Both the position numbers and the translations under genes were made by a program. Of a stretch of 64,000 bases of DNA, positions 62,077 through 64,000 are shown in pieces. Under the pieces are notes generated by a model that was not told the origin of the DNA, made no database searches, and was given only the letters and a program-made list of their open reading frames with translations. Each line of letters opens with the position of its first letter. The stretch's first letter is position 1. Source of the stretch: Azospirillum sp. TSA2s (GTDB lineage Bacteria > Pseudomonadota > Alphaproteobacteria > Azospirillales > Azospirillaceae); NCBI RefSeq assembly GCF_004923315.1, contig NZ_CP039647.1:682001-746000 (forward strand), given 5' to 3'.

Positions 62077-63042
62077 ATGGACCGGCTGACGAGCTTGACG
62101 GCCTTTGTGCGGGTGGTGGAGTGCGGCGGCTTTTCCGCGGCGGCGCGGCGGCTGAACCTGTCCGTCACCATGGTGAGCAACCATGTCCAGGCGCTTGAGG
62201 ACCGGCTGGCGGTCCGCCTGCTGAACCGGACCACGCGGCGGGTCAGCCTGACCGATGCCGGTCGGGCTTATTACGACCGCTGCATCACCATCCTCGCCGA
62301 GCTGGAGGCCGCCGACGAGCTGGCCGTGGCGCTGAACGCGACGCCACGGGGCACCCTGCGCCTTCACATCGGCACGCACCTCGCCCGCTTCATCGCGCCG
62401 GTGATTGGCGACTTCGTCACGCGCTACCCGGCGATTTCGGTGGAGTTGACCATCGGCGAGGCTTCGGTGGACATCGTGGACGAAGGATTTGACCTGGCGG
62501 TGCACCCGTTGCAGCCGCAGAACACCAGCCTGATCTGCCGGCGGCTGACGCCCTGGCGGCATGTGCTGTGCGCGGCGCCGGCCTATCTCGAAAAGCACGG
62601 CGCTCCCGAAAGCCTGGAGGATCTGGCGAACCATAATTGCCTGCGCTACAGCCATTACCCATTCGGCAATGAGTGGCGTTTCACCGGCCCGGACCAGTCG
62701 GACCTGTCGGCTCGGGTGTCGGGCAATCTGGTGACCAACAGCGCGGAAACCCTGCTGCTGGTCGCCTTGAGCGGCGAGGGTCTGCTGCTGCTGCCCAGCT
62801 TTATCGTACTGGACGCTTTGCGCAGCGGAGCCCTATGCCGGCTGCTGCCGGACCACCGGCCGGTGGAGTTCGCCATCAACGCCATCTATCCGCACCGCGA
62901 TCACCTGTCCACCAAGGTGAGAACCTTCATCGACCTGCTGGCCGTGCATTTCGCCCGGCATCGCGAATGGCTGAACCCCTTCGACCCCTCCTCCGCGCGG
63001 TCGGGAGCCGGACCCGACGGATTGCCCCCGCACCAGGACTGA
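62077..63042 (+). CDS. LysR-family transcriptional regulator of the emr operon
   Basis: A 321-residue LysR protein of the DsdC/AaeR-like subgroup: MDRLTSLTAFVRVVECGGFS, then AARRLNLSVTMVSNHVQALE and LLNRTTRRVSLTDAGRAYYD. The effector domain ends in a Pro-rich tail. ATG at 62077 is chosen over the GTG at 62071. Divergent to emrAB with a T-N11-A dyad between, so it should activate the efflux pair on binding an inducer. Confidence 0.9.
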   Translation: MDRLTSLTAFVRVVECGGFSAAARRLNLSVTMVSNHVQALEDRLAVRLLNRTTRRVSLTDAGRAYYDRCITILAELEAADELAVALNATPRGTLRLHIGTHLARFIAPVIGDFVTRYPAISVELTIGEASVDIVDEGFDLAVHPLQPQNTSLICRRLTPWRHVLCAAPAYLEKHGAPESLEDLANHNCLRYSHYPFGNEWRFTGPDQSDLSARVSGNLVTNSAETLLLVALSGEGLLLLPSFIVLDALRSGALCRLLPDHRPVEFAINAIYPHRDHLSTKVRTFIDLLAVHFARHREWLNPFDPSSARSGAGPDGLPPHQD

Positions 63043-63078
63043 ACGGTCCCACAGGCGGCTTCGCCACTCGGTCGCCTA

Positions 63079-63145
63079 AACGCGGACAAAGATAGTCTTC
63101 GTTTTCCGCTTGTGCGGAGAAACGCGGACTGATACTGTCTGCGTT
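63079..63145. promoter_or_regulatory. Two tandem 25-bp palindromes before the NmrA-like gene
   Basis: Sites at 63079-63103 and 63121-63145 share the arms AACGCGGAC and, at the other end, GTC(T)NCGTT, with 7-base variable centres. Start-to-start distance is 42 bases, four helical turns. They lie about 105-170 bases before the ATG at 63252 and look like TetR- or HxlR-type operators. No matching regulator is recognisable in the window. Confidence 0.65.
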
Positions 63146-63251
63146 ATTGGATGGGCAGCCGGATCGCGGTGATCCGCAAGCTTCGAACGCCCGCCGCCAT
63201 TTCCGGCTTTTCAATCGGGCACCGGATGCCCGTCGGACAGGAGAGGGACTC

Positions 63252-64000
63252 ATGAAAATCGTCGTCATCGGTGGAACGGGGCTGATCGGTTCCAAGCTTG
63301 TCGCCATCCTGAGCGCCAGCGGCCATGAGGTCGTGGCCGCCTCGCCCAGCAAGGGCGTGAACACCGTCACCGGCGAGGGACTGGCCGAGGCGCTGGCCGG
63401 CGCTGCGGCCGTCGTCGACGTGTCCAATGCCCCGTCCTTCGACGAAAAGGTCGTGACTGACTTCTTCCGGACCTCCGGCGGCAATCTGGCCGCGGCCGAA
63501 GCGAAGGCCGGTGTCCGCCACCATGTCACCCTGTCGATCGTCGGCACCGACAGCGTCGCCGACCTCGGCTATTTCCGTGCCAAGGTGGAACAGGAACGGC
63601 TGATCGCGCAGTCCGGCATCCCCTACACCATCGTCCGCGCCACCCAGTTCCTGGAATTCCTCGCCGGCATCGCCGATGGCCATGCCGATGGCGACACGGT
63701 GCGGCTGGCGCCGGTGCAGTTCCAGCCGATTGCCGCGGACGATGTGGCCACCATTCTGGCCGAGACCGCCCTGGCGCAGCCGCTCAACGGACGCATCGAC
63801 ATCGCCGGTCCGGACCGCGGTCCCTTCGCCGACATCATCGGCCGTTATCTCAAGGCAGTGGGCGACCGCCGCAACGCCGTCGGCGATCCGGCAGCTCGCT
63901 ATTTCGGCGGCAGCGTCACCGAATTTTCCCTGGTCCCCACCGGCCCGGCCCGCCTCGGCCGGATCAGCCTGACCGACTGGTTCGAACGGTCCAAGGCCGG
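63252..64000 (+). CDS. NmrA/NAD(P)-binding SDR-like protein (cut by window edge)
   Basis: About 249 residues are present; the stop lies beyond base 64000. MKIVVIGGTGLIGSKLVAIL is an atypical-SDR NAD(P)-binding motif (GGTGLIG). YFRAKVEQERLIAQSGIPYT and VRATQFLEFLAGIADGH are typical of NmrA/NAD(P)H-quinone-reductase-like proteins without the catalytic YXXXK. It seems nearly complete, as FSLVPTGPARLGRISLTDWF is usually close to the end. Behind two tandem palindromes, so probably induced by a redox or xenobiotic signal. Confidence 0.85.
   Translation, partial: MKIVVIGGTGLIGSKLVAILSASGHEVVAASPSKGVNTVTGEGLAEALAGAAAVVDVSNAPSFDEKVVTDFFRTSGGNLAAAEAKAGVRHHVTLSIVGTDSVADLGYFRAKVEQERLIAQSGIPYTIVRATQFLEFLAGIADGHADGDTVRLAPVQFQPIAADDVATILAETALAQPLNGRIDIAGPDRGPFADIIGRYLKAVGDRRNAVGDPAARYFGGSVTEFSLVPTGPARLGRISLTDWFERSKA

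Overview
The window is high-GC DNA with dense, mostly operonic genes. TRAP transporters, a (2S)-methylsuccinyl-CoA dehydrogenase homologue, sigma-54 regulation, a zeta-class GST and many catabolic ABC/TRAP systems fit a metabolically versatile alphaproteobacterium. My best guess is an Azospirillum-like rhizosphere bacterium (inference; no rRNA or tRNA gene is present to test it). I see no CRISPR array, tRNA, rRNA or replication origin.

Region 1 (1-17180) is a divergent catabolic block. Leftward: a TRAP transporter (DctP, DctQ, a long DctM), a ketopantoate-reductase-like protein, an aldehyde dehydrogenase, an FAD 2-hydroxyacid dehydrogenase, a mesaconyl-C4-CoA-hydratase-like protein and a CitE-like CoA lyase cut by the window edge. 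Rightward: a 2-oxoglutarate-dehydrogenase-type E1, a methylsuccinyl-CoA-dehydrogenase-like enzyme, a LysR regulator, an SDR and a class III CoA transferase that looks like mesaconyl-CoA C1:C4 transferase. Together they can be read as a route from a methyl-branched C6 2-oxo or 2-hydroxy dicarboxylate through methylsuccinyl-CoA, mesaconyl-C1-CoA, mesaconyl-C4-CoA and citramalyl-CoA to acetyl-CoA plus pyruvate.

Region 2 (17200-24300) is an insertion-sequence graveyard: an IS256 remnant with an amber codon, an IS21 end with istA remnant, an IS66 tnpC tail with a coupled UPF0149 passenger pseudogene, an apparently intact IS5-family element, and an apparently intact ISNCY-type element. A damaged chromosomal islet lies between the last two: flavin reductase, SHP-type cytochrome lacking a signal peptide, and a periplasmic OB-fold-like protein.

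Region 3 (24326-37126) is a catabolic operon with a flavin reductase/degenerate NUDIX fusion, aldehyde dehydrogenase, luciferase-like monooxygenase, alpha/beta hydrolase, carboxymuconolactone-decarboxylase-like protein and NIPSNAP protein, followed by a betaine-type ABC transporter, a DUF1185 protein, an MFS transporter and a PucR-type regulator. The logic fits oxygenolytic opening of a quaternary N-heterocycle such as trigonelline.

Region 4 (37206-48277) encodes an ABC importer with two phosphatases, controlled by a PgtABC-like signalling set (solute-binding sensor partner, kinase, NtrC-type regulator). A perfect-consensus sigma-54 promoter and three GGGAACAT repeats precede the transporter.

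Region 5 (48472-64000) holds smaller regulatory and stress units: a GST and small secreted protein divergent from a one-Cys OhrR-like repressor whose operator recurs before an alpha/beta hydrolase-dipZ operon; an OmpR-type two-component system whose promoter motif recurs before an epoxide-hydrolase-like gene; TetR and ABC-F genes; an Rrf2 regulator with a cysteine triad; an EmrAB-like efflux pair with a divergent LysR; and an NmrA-like protein behind two tandem palindromes.
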